In this document: positions 35,403 through 43,699 of the stretch, piece after piece
Layout of the letters: every line of letters begins with the position of its first letter
Position numbering within the stretch: position 1 is the stretch's first letter
NCBI RefSeq assembly: GCF_018403665.1
Contig: NZ_BOVJ01000019.1
Location: 1 to 43,722, forward strand
Length of the DNA stretch: 43,722 nt
Reading direction: 5' to 3'
Source of the DNA: Paenibacillus cisolokensis
GTDB lineage: Bacteria; Bacillota; Bacilli; Paenibacillales; Paenibacillaceae
The notes under the pieces: model-generated
Databases searched by the model: none
What the model saw: only the letters and a program-made list of their open reading frames with translations
What the model was told of the DNA's origin: nothing
Translations under genes and position numbers: made by a program

Positions 35403-36154
35403 CTATATTTTTTTATAATCGACTCTTACGGTGAACTTGCTCAAATCTCCCCGGTACCTTGCGATGGAGTATTCGAACGGCTTGTCGTTGCTCAAATAGG
35501 CCACCGTGCGCGTCAATTGGATCGCGGAACTGCTCGAAATTTCCAGCAGGCTGGCGTCTTCCTCCGATACCGTCACCGCTTCGATATCGCGTTCGGCGTA
35601 TTTGATCTCAAAACCGTATTGCTCGCTGAGCGTCTTGTAAAGCGAGTGCTGCTCGAAGTCGGTATCGAACAAACGCGGCGCGATGGAGCAAGGTATATAC
35701 GTAGTCAGCAAAACATACGGCGTATCTTTAATGTAGCGAAGCCGTTCCAAACGATAGAAATCGTGAACGTCCGGTCCGAATATTTTCTCCAGGGTCGAAT
35801 TTTTGCTTAGCACGATCTGCTCCAGCACTTTGGTTTTGTAAGACAGCCCCTTCTGGCTCATTTCCTCGCCGAAGCTGCTCAAATTCTCCAAAAAGATTGG
35901 CTGATTTTTTTGCTGGCGACAAACGTGCCTTTGCCGTGTTCCCTTCTCAGCAGTCCCTCGACAACCAACTCGTTGATCGCCTGCCTGACCGGTGTTCGGC
36001 TTATATTGTACATGTCCATCAAGTCTCGTTCGGAAGGAATCGGTTCGTCCGGTTTTAATTTCCCTTCTTCGATCTGATTTTTGATTATCGCCTTCAACTG
36101 ATAGTACAGCGGAAGCGGAGCGTCTTTCTCAATCTCTTTGATATCAAACTCCAT
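35403..36154 (-). CDS. GntR-family regulator, HutC type with UTRA domain (frame broken at 35890-35894)
   Basis: A 250-residue repressor after repair. The winged helix (about 10-80) includes PSERDLMDMYNISRTPVRQAI, with the wing RREHGKGTFVA. The C-terminal UTRA ligand domain (about 95-245) contains YIPCSIAPRLF and ends in FEYSIARYRGD. The raw frame leaves after KISQSF at a run of five A (35890-35894); six give SQSFLENLSSFGEEM. ATG start with AGGAG 9 bases before. A UTRA domain normally binds a small metabolite such as a sugar phosphate. It has its own strong promoter with an operator just downstream of the start site, so it is probably autoregulated. Confidence 0.9.
35890..35894 (-). other. frameshift site in GntR-family regulator
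   Basis: Run of five A on the plus strand; six join the DNA-binding and UTRA parts. Confidence 0.85.
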
Positions 36155-36237
36155 TCACTTAGACTCCTGTTAAAATTTTTTGGTTTGCCCGTTACGGTTA
36201 TCAACGTCCATCGTACGACACCTATCTTATAACGACG

Positions 36238-36251
36238 TAATTACCAGTTGA
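36238..36251. promoter_or_regulatory. operator half of a matched pair, regulator copy
   Basis: TAATTACCAGTTGA lies immediately downstream of the -10 box of the regulator promoter, where a bound repressor would block RNA polymerase. It matches the copy at 35359. Confidence 0.65.
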
Positions 36252-36255
36252 GAAA

Positions 36256-36284
36256 ATTAAAGCACACGATGACATCGTTGTCAA
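36256..36284 (-). promoter_or_regulatory. sigma-A promoter of the GntR regulator gene
   Basis: On the minus strand TTGACA (36279-36284), 17-base spacer, TTTAAT (36256-36261). A near-consensus promoter about 100 bases upstream of the start codon. Confidence 0.8.
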
Positions 36285-36345
36285 TAGGCATTTACCGAGG
36301 TCAAAGCGGCGACGCCCGAGCCGACCCGAAGACGAAACGGAACCC

Positions 36346-36382
36346 CCGGGCAAGCGGCCATTCCATCCGGCCGCTTGCCCGG
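36346..36382 (-). terminator. 14-bp perfect stem-loop after araA
   Basis: CCGGGCAAGCGGCC pairs with GGCCGCTTGCCCGG around a 9-base loop, 14 bases after the araA stop. The T tract is replaced by TTCCGTTTCGTC on the minus strand. Confidence 0.65.
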
Positions 36383-36395
36383 CCGCCGATTCGCT

Positions 36396-37886
36396 TCAGC
36401 GCAGCCGCAGGGCGGCTTCGTTCCACAGCAGTTCCTTGCGGAATTGGCGAACATCGGTTCCTTGGCGAATGACGGCGCATTCGATGCCGGCCAGTTCCGC
36501 CCAATCCTCCAGCTGCTCCGTCGTCACCTTGTACGACAGCACCGTATGATGCGCGCCGCCGGCGTATATCCATGCTTCGGCCGACTCGGCCAGCGAAGGC
36601 TGCGGCTTCCACAGCACACGGGCCACCGGCAGCTTCGGCATCCTCCGGTCCGGCTGCACCGCCTCCACCTCGTTCACGATGAGACGGAACCGGTGTCCGA
36701 GATCGATGAGCGATGCGTTGACGGCGGAGCCCGACCGTCCGTCGAATATCATCCGCGCCGGATCGCTCTTGCCGCCGATGCCGAGCGGATGGACTTCGAT
36801 TCGCGGCTTAGTCGCGGCAATGGTCGGACATACCTCCAGCATATGAGCGCCCAGTATCATTTCGTTACCCGGTTCGAGGTGGTACGTATAGTCCTCCATA
36901 AACGACGTCGATTCGTTGCCGGCCATCACTTTCATCACTCGCGTCAGCGCCGCCGTCTTCCAGTCCCCTTCTCCTCCGAAACCGTAACCGGCCGCCATCA
37001 GCCGCTGGACCGCAAGTCCCGGCAGCTGCTTCATCCCGTGCAAATCTTCGAATGTCGTCGTAAACGCCTGGAAGCCTCCTTCCTCGAGAAACGACTTCAG
37101 GCCAAGCTCGATACGGGCCTGTTCGGCGACGGCGTCCCACAGCGCCGGATTGCCGCGCGTATCGGCGGATATGTCGTACGTTTCGGCGTATTCGTCCAGC
37201 AGCCGTCTCACATCCGCTTCGGAAACCGCTTTCATCCGGTCGGCGAGATCGCCGATCCCGTAGCCGTCGACCGCCCAGCCGAATTTCACCTGAGCCTCGA
37301 CCTTGTCGCCCTCGGTCACCGCGACCTGGCGCATATTGTCGCCGAACCGCGCGACCTTTAACCCGCGGCTGGCGGTATAAGCGACGGCCGTTCGCATCCA
37401 GGCGGCTATGCGCTCCCGCACCCGCGCATCCTCCCAGTATCCGACGACCACTTTGCGGGCGATGCCGAGCCTTGCTCCGATAAATCCGTATTCGCGGTCG
37501 CCGTGCGCCGATTGATTCAAATTCATGAAGTCCATATCGATGCTGTCCCATGGAATATCCCGGTTAAATTGCGTATGAAGATGCAGCAGCGGCTTGCGCA
37601 GCTCCGACAGGCCGGCAATCCACATTTTCGCCGGCGAGAACGTGTGCATCCACGTGATTACGCCTGCGCAGCGTTCGTCGGCATTGGCTTCCAGACAGAG
37701 CCGCCGGATGCTCTCCGGCGACGTCAACACCTGCTTGAACGCGACCGCAAACGGCAGCGCATCTTCGGCATCCAATCGTTCCGCTATGTAGCGGGAATGC
37801 TTCTCGACCTGCTCCAGCGTCTCCGGTCCGTACAAGTGCTGGCTTCCCGTTACGAACCAAAATGTATACGGCTTCGTATGCAGCAT
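36396..37886 (-). CDS. araA: L-arabinose isomerase
   Basis: A 496-residue cytoplasmic isomerase converting L-arabinose to L-ribulose, with length typical of Bacillus-type AraA. The N-terminus has [12 protein letters not shown]. The conserved metal and substrate residues are visible: Glu in GFGGEGDWK, Glu in [10 protein letters not shown], His in GAHMLEVCP and His in GGAHHT. The ATG at 37886 has AAGGAGG with 9-base spacing. The frame stays open to 37934, but there it overlaps the operator. It stands alone: no araB or araD follows, and a strong stem-loop ends the transcript. The rest of the arabinose pathway must be elsewhere. Confidence 0.96.
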   Translation of the reverse strand: MLHTKPYTFWFVTGSQHLYGPETLEQVEKHSRYIAERLDAEDALPFAVAFKQVLTSPESIRRLCLEANADERCAGVITWMHTFSPAKMWIAGLSELRKPLLHLHTQFNRDIPWDSIDMDFMNLNQSAHGDREYGFIGARLGIARKVVVGYWEDARVRERIAAWMRTAVAYTASRGLKVARFGDNMRQVAVTEGDKVEAQVKFGWAVDGYGIGDLADRMKAVSEADVRRLLDEYAETYDISADTRGNPALWDAVAEQARIELGLKSFLEEGGFQAFTTTFEDLHGMKQLPGLAVQRLMAAGYGFGGEGDWKTAALTRVMKVMAGNESTSFMEDYTYHLEPGNEMILGAHMLEVCPTIAATKPRIEVHPLGIGGKSDPARMIFDGRSGSAVNASLIDLGHRFRLIVNEVEAVQPDRRMPKLPVARVLWKPQPSLAESAEAWIYAGGAHHTVLSYKVTTEQLEDWAELAGIECAVIRQGTDVRQFRKELLWNEAALRLR

Positions 37887-37934
37887 AAGAAAACGCCTCC
37901 TTCGGCAACTTAAAATGGCACAACCTCGATTCAT

Positions 37935-37948
37935 CTTGTACGTACAAG
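37935..37948. promoter_or_regulatory. AraR-type operator
   Basis: The perfect palindrome CTTGTACGTACAAG matches the core of the Bacillus AraR operator (TTGTACGTACAA). It lies just downstream of the araA promoter's expected start site. Confidence 0.8.
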
Positions 37949-37958
37949 TTACCTCTCC

Positions 37959-37987
37959 ATTGTAGCCGGATTCTCCTGCCGATTCAA
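37959..37987 (-). promoter_or_regulatory. sigma-A promoter of araA
   Basis: On the minus strand TTGAAT (37982-37987), 17-base spacer, TACAAT (37959-37964). The transcript would begin about 10 bases before the AraR-type site. Confidence 0.75.
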
Positions 37988-38012
37988 TATGCCTGAAGCC
38001 GCCATTCGCGAA

Positions 38013-38206
38013 TTATTTTACCGCCAGCACACGGTATGAACGGTTGCAGAACGAGCAGCGAAACACCATGCCGTCCTCGCCTTGCATCAGCTTGAGCCTG
38101 TCGTCGTCTTCCGGCTCTAGAATCGCTCTGCCGTGCTCGTCCGTATCCGCCGTATCGAAAAATCCACCCGGTTGCCGCAATCGCATACGAAGGTCAAAAC
38201 CATCAT
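38013..38206 (-). CDS. small zinc-ribbon protein (frame broken at 38158-38162)
   Basis: A 64-residue protein after repair. Cysteine pairs C8-x-C10 (VCDCGN) and C51-x2-C54 (RCSFC) would hold one zinc. Between them lies an acidic stretch (EPEDDD). The frame is lost after NRVDF at a run of five A (38158-38162); six restore DFFDTADTDEHG. The start ATG at 38206 has AAAGGAG 5 bases before. Function unknown; possibly a nucleic-acid or protein-binding accessory factor. It is divergent from the XRE regulator and shares its promoter region. Confidence 0.65.
38158..38162 (-). other. frameshift site in zinc-ribbon gene
   Basis: Run of five A on the plus strand; six restore the link between the two cysteine pairs. 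Confidence 0.7.
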
Positions 38207-38236
38207 GCTTTCTCCTTTCCGCTTTTTCGATAATAC

Positions 38237-38266
38237 TTGACATTGATACATTTTGTATCATAAAGT
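38237..38266 (+). promoter_or_regulatory. promoter with embedded palindromic operator
   Basis: A consensus -35 TTGACA (38237-38242) is followed by the palindrome TGATACATTTTGTATCA (38244-38260, 7-base arms, 3-base centre) and a -10-like TAAAGT (38261-38266, 18-base spacer). The palindrome fills the spacer and is a probable binding site of the XRE regulator encoded 76 bases downstream. Confidence 0.7.
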
Positions 38267-38335
38267 ACTAGTAGCAGGTAAGAGTACACCGGTACTTCCT
38301 TTTTCCGGAAGCCCGGTCTGGCGAGGAGTAATACG

Positions 38336-38659
38336 ATGACGATGGGAGAACGTTTAAAGGAACTGCGTCTGAAAAGAAATTTATCACAAGAAGAAGTGGC
38401 CAGACAACTCGGCATTACCCGCTCGGCATACAGTCATTACGAAATCAACAACCGGCAGCCCGTTTATGAAACGCTGATCAAACTGTCCGACTTTTTCGGC
38501 GTATCGGTCGATTACATGATCGGGGGCGGGCACAGCCGCGGCGCTCCCCAAGTGACGCCGGAAGCAATCGAAATCATCCGTCTGCTCGACGACATGGATC
38601 AGGAAAAGCGCCAAAAGTCACTCGACAAAATCAGGGATGCGATCCGGCAAGCCGACTAG
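38336..38659 (+). CDS. XRE-family helix-turn-helix regulator
   Basis: A 107-residue DNA-binding protein. Residues 4-58 are a phage-repressor-type helix-turn-helix (LKELRLKRNLSQEEVARQL, then YSHYEINNRQP). The C-terminal half is a short, charged, helical tail (LLDDMDQEKRQKSLDKIRD) that probably dimerises. ATG start with GAGGAG 7 bases upstream; an internal ATG two codons later is also possible. Like SlrR or phage-type repressors it likely binds the palindrome in its own promoter. No prophage or mobile genes are nearby. Confidence 0.9.
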   Translation: MTMGERLKELRLKRNLSQEEVARQLGITRSAYSHYEINNRQPVYETLIKLSDFFGVSVDYMIGGGHSRGAPQVTPEAIEIIRLLDDMDQEKRQKSLDKIRDAIRQAD

Positions 38660-39036
38660 AAGCCCCGGCCGACCGCCAGGCGCCCTCGAACCCCCGCTGC
38701 GCGCCGGGACTCTGCCCCGCCGCCTACGCCCGGTCAGGCCGCTTTCGCGCATTGGCCGCCGCCCTTTCGACCATGAGCCGGAACGCGTCCCGGAACCGCT
38801 CGGACAAGCCTATGGCCGCCGTGAGCAGAGGCGACGGCAAGATGACGGCGAATGGCGAACCGGCGGCCGCCACCGCCTTCCGGCATGGCGCCGCTTCCTC
38901 GGGCGGCCGTTGCCACCCTTTCGGCCAAAGCGATCGAACGCAGGCAGGAACCGACGCCGGCATAACGGGCGCCGTAGGCGCGTACAGCGGAAGGGAAGCG
39001 GCCGATAAGACTAAGACGCTCCGCCCTGCCTTCTGT
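38660..39036. other. 377-base GC-rich interval, no convincing gene
   Basis: Several short open frames exist here, but none has a good ribosome site or recognisable motif. One minus-strand frame (38724-38963) ends in a plausible helical segment (SERFRDAFRLMVERAAANA), so a decayed or unrecognised small gene cannot be excluded. Confidence 0.35.
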
Positions 39037-41126
39037 TCACCAGCCTCCGCTTCCTTTCACTTCCTTTGCCGGCAGCCTGATCCGGAATACGCTGCCTTCG
39101 CCGGGAACGCTGTCGGCCTCGATCGTGCCGCCGTGCGTTTCCACGATTTCTTTGGCGATCGCAAGCCCAAGTCCGCTGCCGCTGCATTTCGCGGAATTTC
39201 GCGACTTGTCCTTCTTATAGAAACGATCGAACAGGAACGGCATGTCCTCCGGATCGATCCCCGGTCCCGTATCATGCACGGCGATTTCCAGCCGGTTGTC
39301 GCGGGGACGGTAATCGAACACGATATGGATGCGGCCGCCGCTTTCCATATGATCGAGAGCGTTGTAGATCAAATTCGCCATCACCTGGTCCATACGCGCC
39401 GTATCGATGCGGATGACCGCATGCTCCGGATTCCACGGCGCGCCGCCGGAGCGGAAGCTGCAGTCCAGCTTGATCCCTCTCGTTCCCGCATCGATTTCGT
39501 AATGCTCGCACAGCCGCGCCGCCCAATCCGCCAGCTTCACATCGCCGAACTGGAACGGGATTTGCCCCGCTTCCAGCTTCGACAGCTCGAACAAGTCCTG
39601 AATCAGTCCGTTCAGCGCTCCCAGCTTGTTCAGCATCATGCCGATATATTTGTCCTGCTGCTTCGGATCTTTCACCACACCGTCCTTCATCGCTTCCAGA
39701 TAACCTCGGACAAGCGTCAGCGGCGTCCGCAAATCATGCGAAATATTCGTGATCAGATGTCGTCTCGAACGCTCCATCCGCTCCAGTTCCCGGTTCGTAC
39801 GCTCCAGCGTTTCGTTGGAACGCCTCAACTCTTCCGTCCGCTGCGCAATCCGCTCTTCCAAGTGGGCGTTCAGCTCGCGAAGCTCGCCGGTTACTTGACC
39901 GACGCGCCGCAGCGCGCCGGAAAACCGGCCGGATATAATAAGCGCCTGCATCAGAATGAAAAATAAAGTCCGAACGGCACCAGTTCCGTCGATTGCAGCC
40001 ATTCGTTGTACATCAGCATGTCATGGACAACCGTAACCGCGAACGCGAGTATGCCGGTCATGGCGAACGCCGCGCTTTCCCGTTTGCGCCAGCAAGCCAG
40101 CGCCATAACATACAGCGAATAGACGCAAACGACGAAAATGTACAGTTGATATCCTCCCAGCAGCTTCGTGTAGACGATGGACGGCGTCGACAGCGCAAGC
40201 AGCGCCAGCGCTCCGCCGCTTATGAGCGCCGCCCGCATAAAGGCTTTGGAGGCTTCGCCCGGAAACAGCCGGTAAATATAAGCGTATCCTGCGACACCGC
40301 TCAGCGCGAACGAGATGTAATCGATCTTCATGCCAATCTCCCAGCCGAGCGGGAGCCATTGCAGCAAAATCGCTTCGCCGGTCACGCTGATCCGCGCGGC
40401 TACGAACAGGCACAGCAATCCGAAATATAAAGTAAACCCTTCCTGTCTGCGCAGCGCGTACAAGCCGATATGATAAAAGCCGATAATGAGCAGGCTGCCC
40501 AAAACGATCATCGTAATGGCCGTTTTTTTCATCTGAGCGGCGATTAGCGTCTGGCTCGTCCCGACAGTCAGATTTTGGCGAATACCGCCCTTGCGGTGCT
40601 CGTAGTTGGAAACCTGCAACACCAATTCCACCGTTCGGGCGCCGCGCTGCAGGATGACGATGCGAGGCGTTTGTTCCGCTCGCGATTGCGACGCTTCGAT
40701 AGCCACCCTTCCGGCCGACGCCAGCTCGCGCCCGTTCGCCCACAGCTTGTATGCGGTCAGAATATTCGGGATATGAAGCGCGAACGGCTCGTCCCCATCC
40801 GGCAGCCGGATGTTCAGCCGGTATGTCGCGTAGCCCTGGCCGCCCTTCATTCCGCTTTCTTCCGGATAGTAATTCCATGTCCCCGGCACCTGCACGGGCA
40901 AGCCGGCAACCCGCTGCCAATCCGTATCCGGAGGAAGCAGACGGCCGCCGTAGAACATCCATTCTCCCGCCAACGGCACCGTTCCGTCGCGTTCAAAGTT
41001 CCAGCCGCTCAGATCCAGCGTTCCCCCTTCGGCCCGGGGCGCGGCGGCGCCGGCCGGCGCTGCGTATCCGGCGAAGCATAACCCGATCATAACGGAGCAG
41101 ACGGCTGCCCACACGATCCTGCGCAC
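39037..41126 (-). CDS. 7TMR-DISM-type sensor histidine kinase (frame broken at 39959-39963)
   Basis: A 696-residue membrane kinase after repair. Signal peptide; extracellular beta-jelly-roll (about 35-190, with GTWNYY and YATYRLNI) of the type that binds carbohydrate ligands; about seven helices (200-400); coiled coil (about 410-455); HisKA with H in NISHDLRTPL; HATPase with NLIYNALDH, DTGPGID, FYKKDKSRN and GSGLGLAI. The break is after FGLYF at a run of five A (39959-39963); six give GLYFFILMQALIIS. GTG start with GGAGG 7 bases before. It is divergent from an OmpR-type regulator 76 bases away, its likely partner. Confidence 0.9.
39959..39963 (-). other. frameshift site in 7TM sensor kinase
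   Basis: Run of five A on the plus strand; six restore the seventh helix and join sensor to kinase. Confidence 0.85.
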
Positions 41127-41147
41127 CGGTATCCCTCCACGTGCTCA

Positions 41148-41176
41148 TTGATTCAACATTCGCGCTTCGTTATAAT
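41148..41176 (+). promoter_or_regulatory. sigma-A promoter of the OmpR-type regulator
   Basis: TTGATT (41148-41153), 17-base spacer, perfect TATAAT (41171-41176), about 26 bases before the start codon. Confidence 0.85.
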
Positions 41177-41202
41177 AGTCGAGAAAGCAAGGAGGATGGA
41201 AG

Positions 41203-41928
41203 ATGAACGGTTGCAAAATTCTGGTTGTCGACGACGAACCGGAAATGACGGAACTCATCAGTCTATATCTCCAACGTGAAGGATATCACGTCCATACGGC
41301 AGACAACGGTTCAGACGCCCTGGCCATGGCAAGCGCCGTCCGTCCGGATCTGATCCTGTTGGATATTCTGCTCAAAGGGATCGACGGCATCGAAGTCTGT
41401 CAGCAACTTCGCCGTTACTCGGACGTTCCCATCCTGTTTCTCAGCTGCAAAAGCGACGATACCGACATTATACACGGTTTGTCGGTCGGAGGCGACGATT
41501 ATATTACGAAGCCGTTCAGCCCGAGTCAGCTTGTGGCGCGGGTTAAGGCCCATTTGCGCCGAAGCGCGAGGCTTTCCGGCATGCAGCCGGATGAAGAAGA
41601 AACGATTCGGTTCGACGGGCTGGTCATCGATCTGGCGGGCCGGACAGTCGAAGTGAACGGCAAACCGGTCGCCCTGTCGGCCAAGGAATTCGACCTGCTC
41701 GCTTTTCTGGCCAAAACCCCGAACCGCGTATTCGAATTGGATCTGCTTTACCGGGAAGTCTGGGGAACTGACAGTATGGGCGATACTCGGACGTTGATGG
41801 TTCATATCAGCAATCTGCGCAAAAAAATCGAAAACAACCCGGCAAATCCGAAGTGGATCGTCAATGTGCGGGGTGTCGGATACAAATTTAACGCCAAGGA
41901 AGGAATCGCATCGCATGTACATCGCTAA
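41203..41928 (+). CDS. OmpR/PhoB-family response regulator
   Basis: A 241-residue regulator. Receiver domain (1-120) with D10-D11, phosphoacceptor D54 (ILLDIL), the Ser/Thr switch region, and lysine in DDYITKPFSP. Winged-helix DNA-binding domain (about 135-232) with LSAKEFDLLAFLAK and VRGVGYKF. ATG with AAGGAGG at 7-base spacing and a strong promoter. Its last 14 bases overlap the next gene, so it shares an mRNA with two RNA-modification enzymes. The partner kinase is probably the divergent 7TMR-DISM sensor. Confidence 0.95.
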   Translation: MNGCKILVVDDEPEMTELISLYLQREGYHVHTADNGSDALAMASAVRPDLILLDILLKGIDGIEVCQQLRRYSDVPILFLSCKSDDTDIIHGLSVGGDDYITKPFSPSQLVARVKAHLRRSARLSGMQPDEEETIRFDGLVIDLAGRTVEVNGKPVALSAKEFDLLAFLAKTPNRVFELDLLYREVWGTDSMGDTRTLMVHISNLRKKIENNPANPKWIVNVRGVGYKFNAKEGIASHVHR

Positions 41929-42784
41929 AGACTGGAACGACTACGAATTGCTCGACACCGGAGGAGGGGAAAAGCTGGAACGGTGGGGCAGCTACATTTT
42001 GCGCCGCCCCGATCCGCAAATCATCTGGCCGATCGAACGCGAGACGGAACGCTGGAAACAGGCTGACGGCCATTACCACCGCAGCTCCTCGGGAGGAGGC
42101 AGGTGGCAGTTCCGGACCGCCTTGCCCGAGCGCTGGACCATCTCTTACGGCGACTTGAAATTTTACATCAAGCCGACCAACTTCAAGCATACCGGCCTGT
42201 TCCCGGAACAGGCCGTTAATTGGCAATGGATGATGGACAAGATCCGGAACGCAGGCAGGCCGATCCGCCTGCTCAATCTGTTCGCCTACACCGGCGGCGC
42301 TACCGTTGCGGCCGCCGCCGCAGGCGCGGAAGTATGCCATGTCGACGCCGCCAAAGGAATGGTGCAGTGGGCGAAAGACAACGTCCGGCTGTCCGGGCTC
42401 GAATCCCGCCCCGTCCGCTTCATTACGGACGATGTATTCAAGTTCGTACAACGGGAACAGCGCCGCGGCAACAAATACGACGCGCTCATTATGGACCCTC
42501 CCTCGTACGGACGCGGCCCGGGCGGCGAAATGTGGAAGCTGGAGCAGAGCCTGTACCCGTTTTTGCAATCGTGCATGTCCATTATATCGGACCGTCCGCT
42601 GTTCGTGCTCATCAATTCGTATACGACCGGCCTGTCGCCGATCGTCCTGCACAATATGCTGCACCTTACGATGCAGCGGAGATTCGGCGGCAGCATTACC
42701 GCGGGCGAAATCGGCTTGCCGGTGACAGCCTCCGGCCTGACGCTTCCGTGCGGCATTCTCGGGCGTTGGGAAGCAAAGCGATGA
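41915..42784 (+). CDS. SAM-dependent methyltransferase, RlmI/RlmK-like
   Basis: A 289-residue class I methyltransferase of the 23S rRNA (cytosine/guanine) type (Methyltrans_SAM, PF10672-like). SAM-binding motif I LLNLFAYTGGATVAAA (119-134), acidic motif VDAAKGMV, and catalytic-type motif IV MDPPSYGRG (193-201). No N-terminal PUA domain is apparent, so it is the short form. The frame is open further upstream, but the ATG at 41915 has AAGGAA about 9 bases before and begins the conserved region. It overlaps the regulator by 14 bases and the pseudouridine synthase by 4 bases. The exact target nucleotide is unknown. Confidence 0.87.
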   Translation: MYIAKDWNDYELLDTGGGEKLERWGSYILRRPDPQIIWPIERETERWKQADGHYHRSSSGGGRWQFRTALPERWTISYGDLKFYIKPTNFKHTGLFPEQAVNWQWMMDKIRNAGRPIRLLNLFAYTGGATVAAAAAGAEVCHVDAAKGMVQWAKDNVRLSGLESRPVRFITDDVFKFVQREQRRGNKYDALIMDPPSYGRGPGGEMWKLEQSLYPFLQSCMSIISDRPLFVLINSYTTGLSPIVLHNMLHLTMQRRFGGSITAGEIGLPVTASGLTLPCGILGRWEAKR

Positions 42785-43518
42785 CGATGCGGCCGGAAAT
42801 TCCTATTCTATACGAGGACAACCATTTGCTGGCGGTCGTCAAGCCTCCCGGCATTCCGTCGCAAGGGGACGATTCCGGCGATCCCGACATGCTTACCCTG
42901 CTTCGCGAAGACCTGAAACGTCGCTACAACAAGCCGGGCAACGTGTATCTCGGACTCGTCCACCGTCTCGACCGCCCGGCCGGCGGCGCCATGCTGTTCG
43001 CGAAAACGTCGAAAGCCGCTTCGCGGCTCTCCGACGCCGTACGGACACGGGCGTTCGGCAAATCGTACATCGCCGTTGTCCACGGCTCGCCAAAGCCGGC
43101 ATCCGCCAGGCTGACCCATTATTTGCTCAAGGATGCGGCGCGCAACCGGGTAACGGCGCTCCCGGGGCCGGCGCCCGGCGCCAAGGAAGCCGTCCTGACT
43201 TACCGGACGGCCGGTCAGGCGAACGGCTTGACGCTCGTCGCCGTCACGCTCCATACCGGACGGCCGCATCAAATCCGCGCGCAGATGGCCGCCATCGGCT
43301 GCCCGCTTGCCGGCGACGTCAAGTACGGCGGCAGCAAGCCGGAGGATGGCCGGACGATAGCGCTATGGTCGGCCATGGTCGCCGTCGCCCACCCGGTCAC
43401 CAAGCAGTGGATGACGTTTCGCTCCCTTCCTCCCGCCCATGCGGCTCCATGGCGCCTATGGCCGGAAGAGCAGCTCGCGGCAGCGGCGGCAATGGCCGAA
43501 ACGGAGGCGGCGGAATAA
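42781..43518 (+). CDS. RluA-family RNA pseudouridine synthase
   Basis: A 245-residue pseudouridine synthase. The catalytic aspartate D64 lies in HRLDRPAGG, with the RluA motif KPPGIPSQ near the N-terminus. The third family motif is TGRPHQIRAQ, and the end of the fold has LAGDVKYGG. No S4 RNA-binding domain is present, so it is a short form. The start ATG overlaps the methyltransferase TGA (ATGA), giving translational coupling. It converts uridine to pseudouridine in rRNA or tRNA; the position cannot be assigned from this sequence. Confidence 0.92.
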   Translation: MTMRPEIPILYEDNHLLAVVKPPGIPSQGDDSGDPDMLTLLREDLKRRYNKPGNVYLGLVHRLDRPAGGAMLFAKTSKAASRLSDAVRTRAFGKSYIAVVHGSPKPASARLTHYLLKDAARNRVTALPGPAPGAKEAVLTYRTAGQANGLTLVAVTLHTGRPHQIRAQMAAIGCPLAGDVKYGGSKPEDGRTIALWSAMVAVAHPVTKQWMTFRSLPPAHAAPWRLWPEEQLAAAAAMAETEAAE

Positions 43519-43590
43519 CCGCGGAATATAAAAAAGAACGGCCAGGAAAGTGATAGCGCAGTAAATCGCCGCCTGGGCCGCCTGAGCTGC

Positions 43591-43699
43591 CTGGACAGCG
43601 CATGGACAGAGCATGGACAGCGCATGGACAGAGCATGGACAGAGCATGGACAGAGCATGGACAGAGCATGGATAGAGCATGGACAGCGCATGGATAGGC
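43591..43699. repeat. 11-bp minisatellite, about ten tandem copies
   Basis: Unit CATGGACAGAG, with variants CATGGACAGCG and CATGGATAGAG, repeats without gaps from 43601 to 43688. Degenerate copies flank it on both sides. Eleven is not a multiple of three, so each frame shows an 11-residue peptide repeat with a 33-base period. There is no spacer diversity, so this is not a CRISPR array. Confidence 0.9.

Noticed and set aside
38724-38963. A 79-codon minus-strand gene after the 7TM sensor kinase
   Set aside because: No ribosome site and a low-complexity proline/alanine N-terminus; only the C-terminal segment looks protein-like, so it was left as an uncertain interval.
3993-41126. Programmed ribosomal or transcriptional slippage at the A/T runs as a regulatory device
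   Set aside because: Too many unrelated genes are affected; several sites (runs of three T, four C) are not slippery, and no stimulatory structures or shared motif is seen. Sequencing error is simpler.
43601-43688. CRISPR array
   Set aside because: The 11-bp units are contiguous with no spacers, and no cas gene is present.
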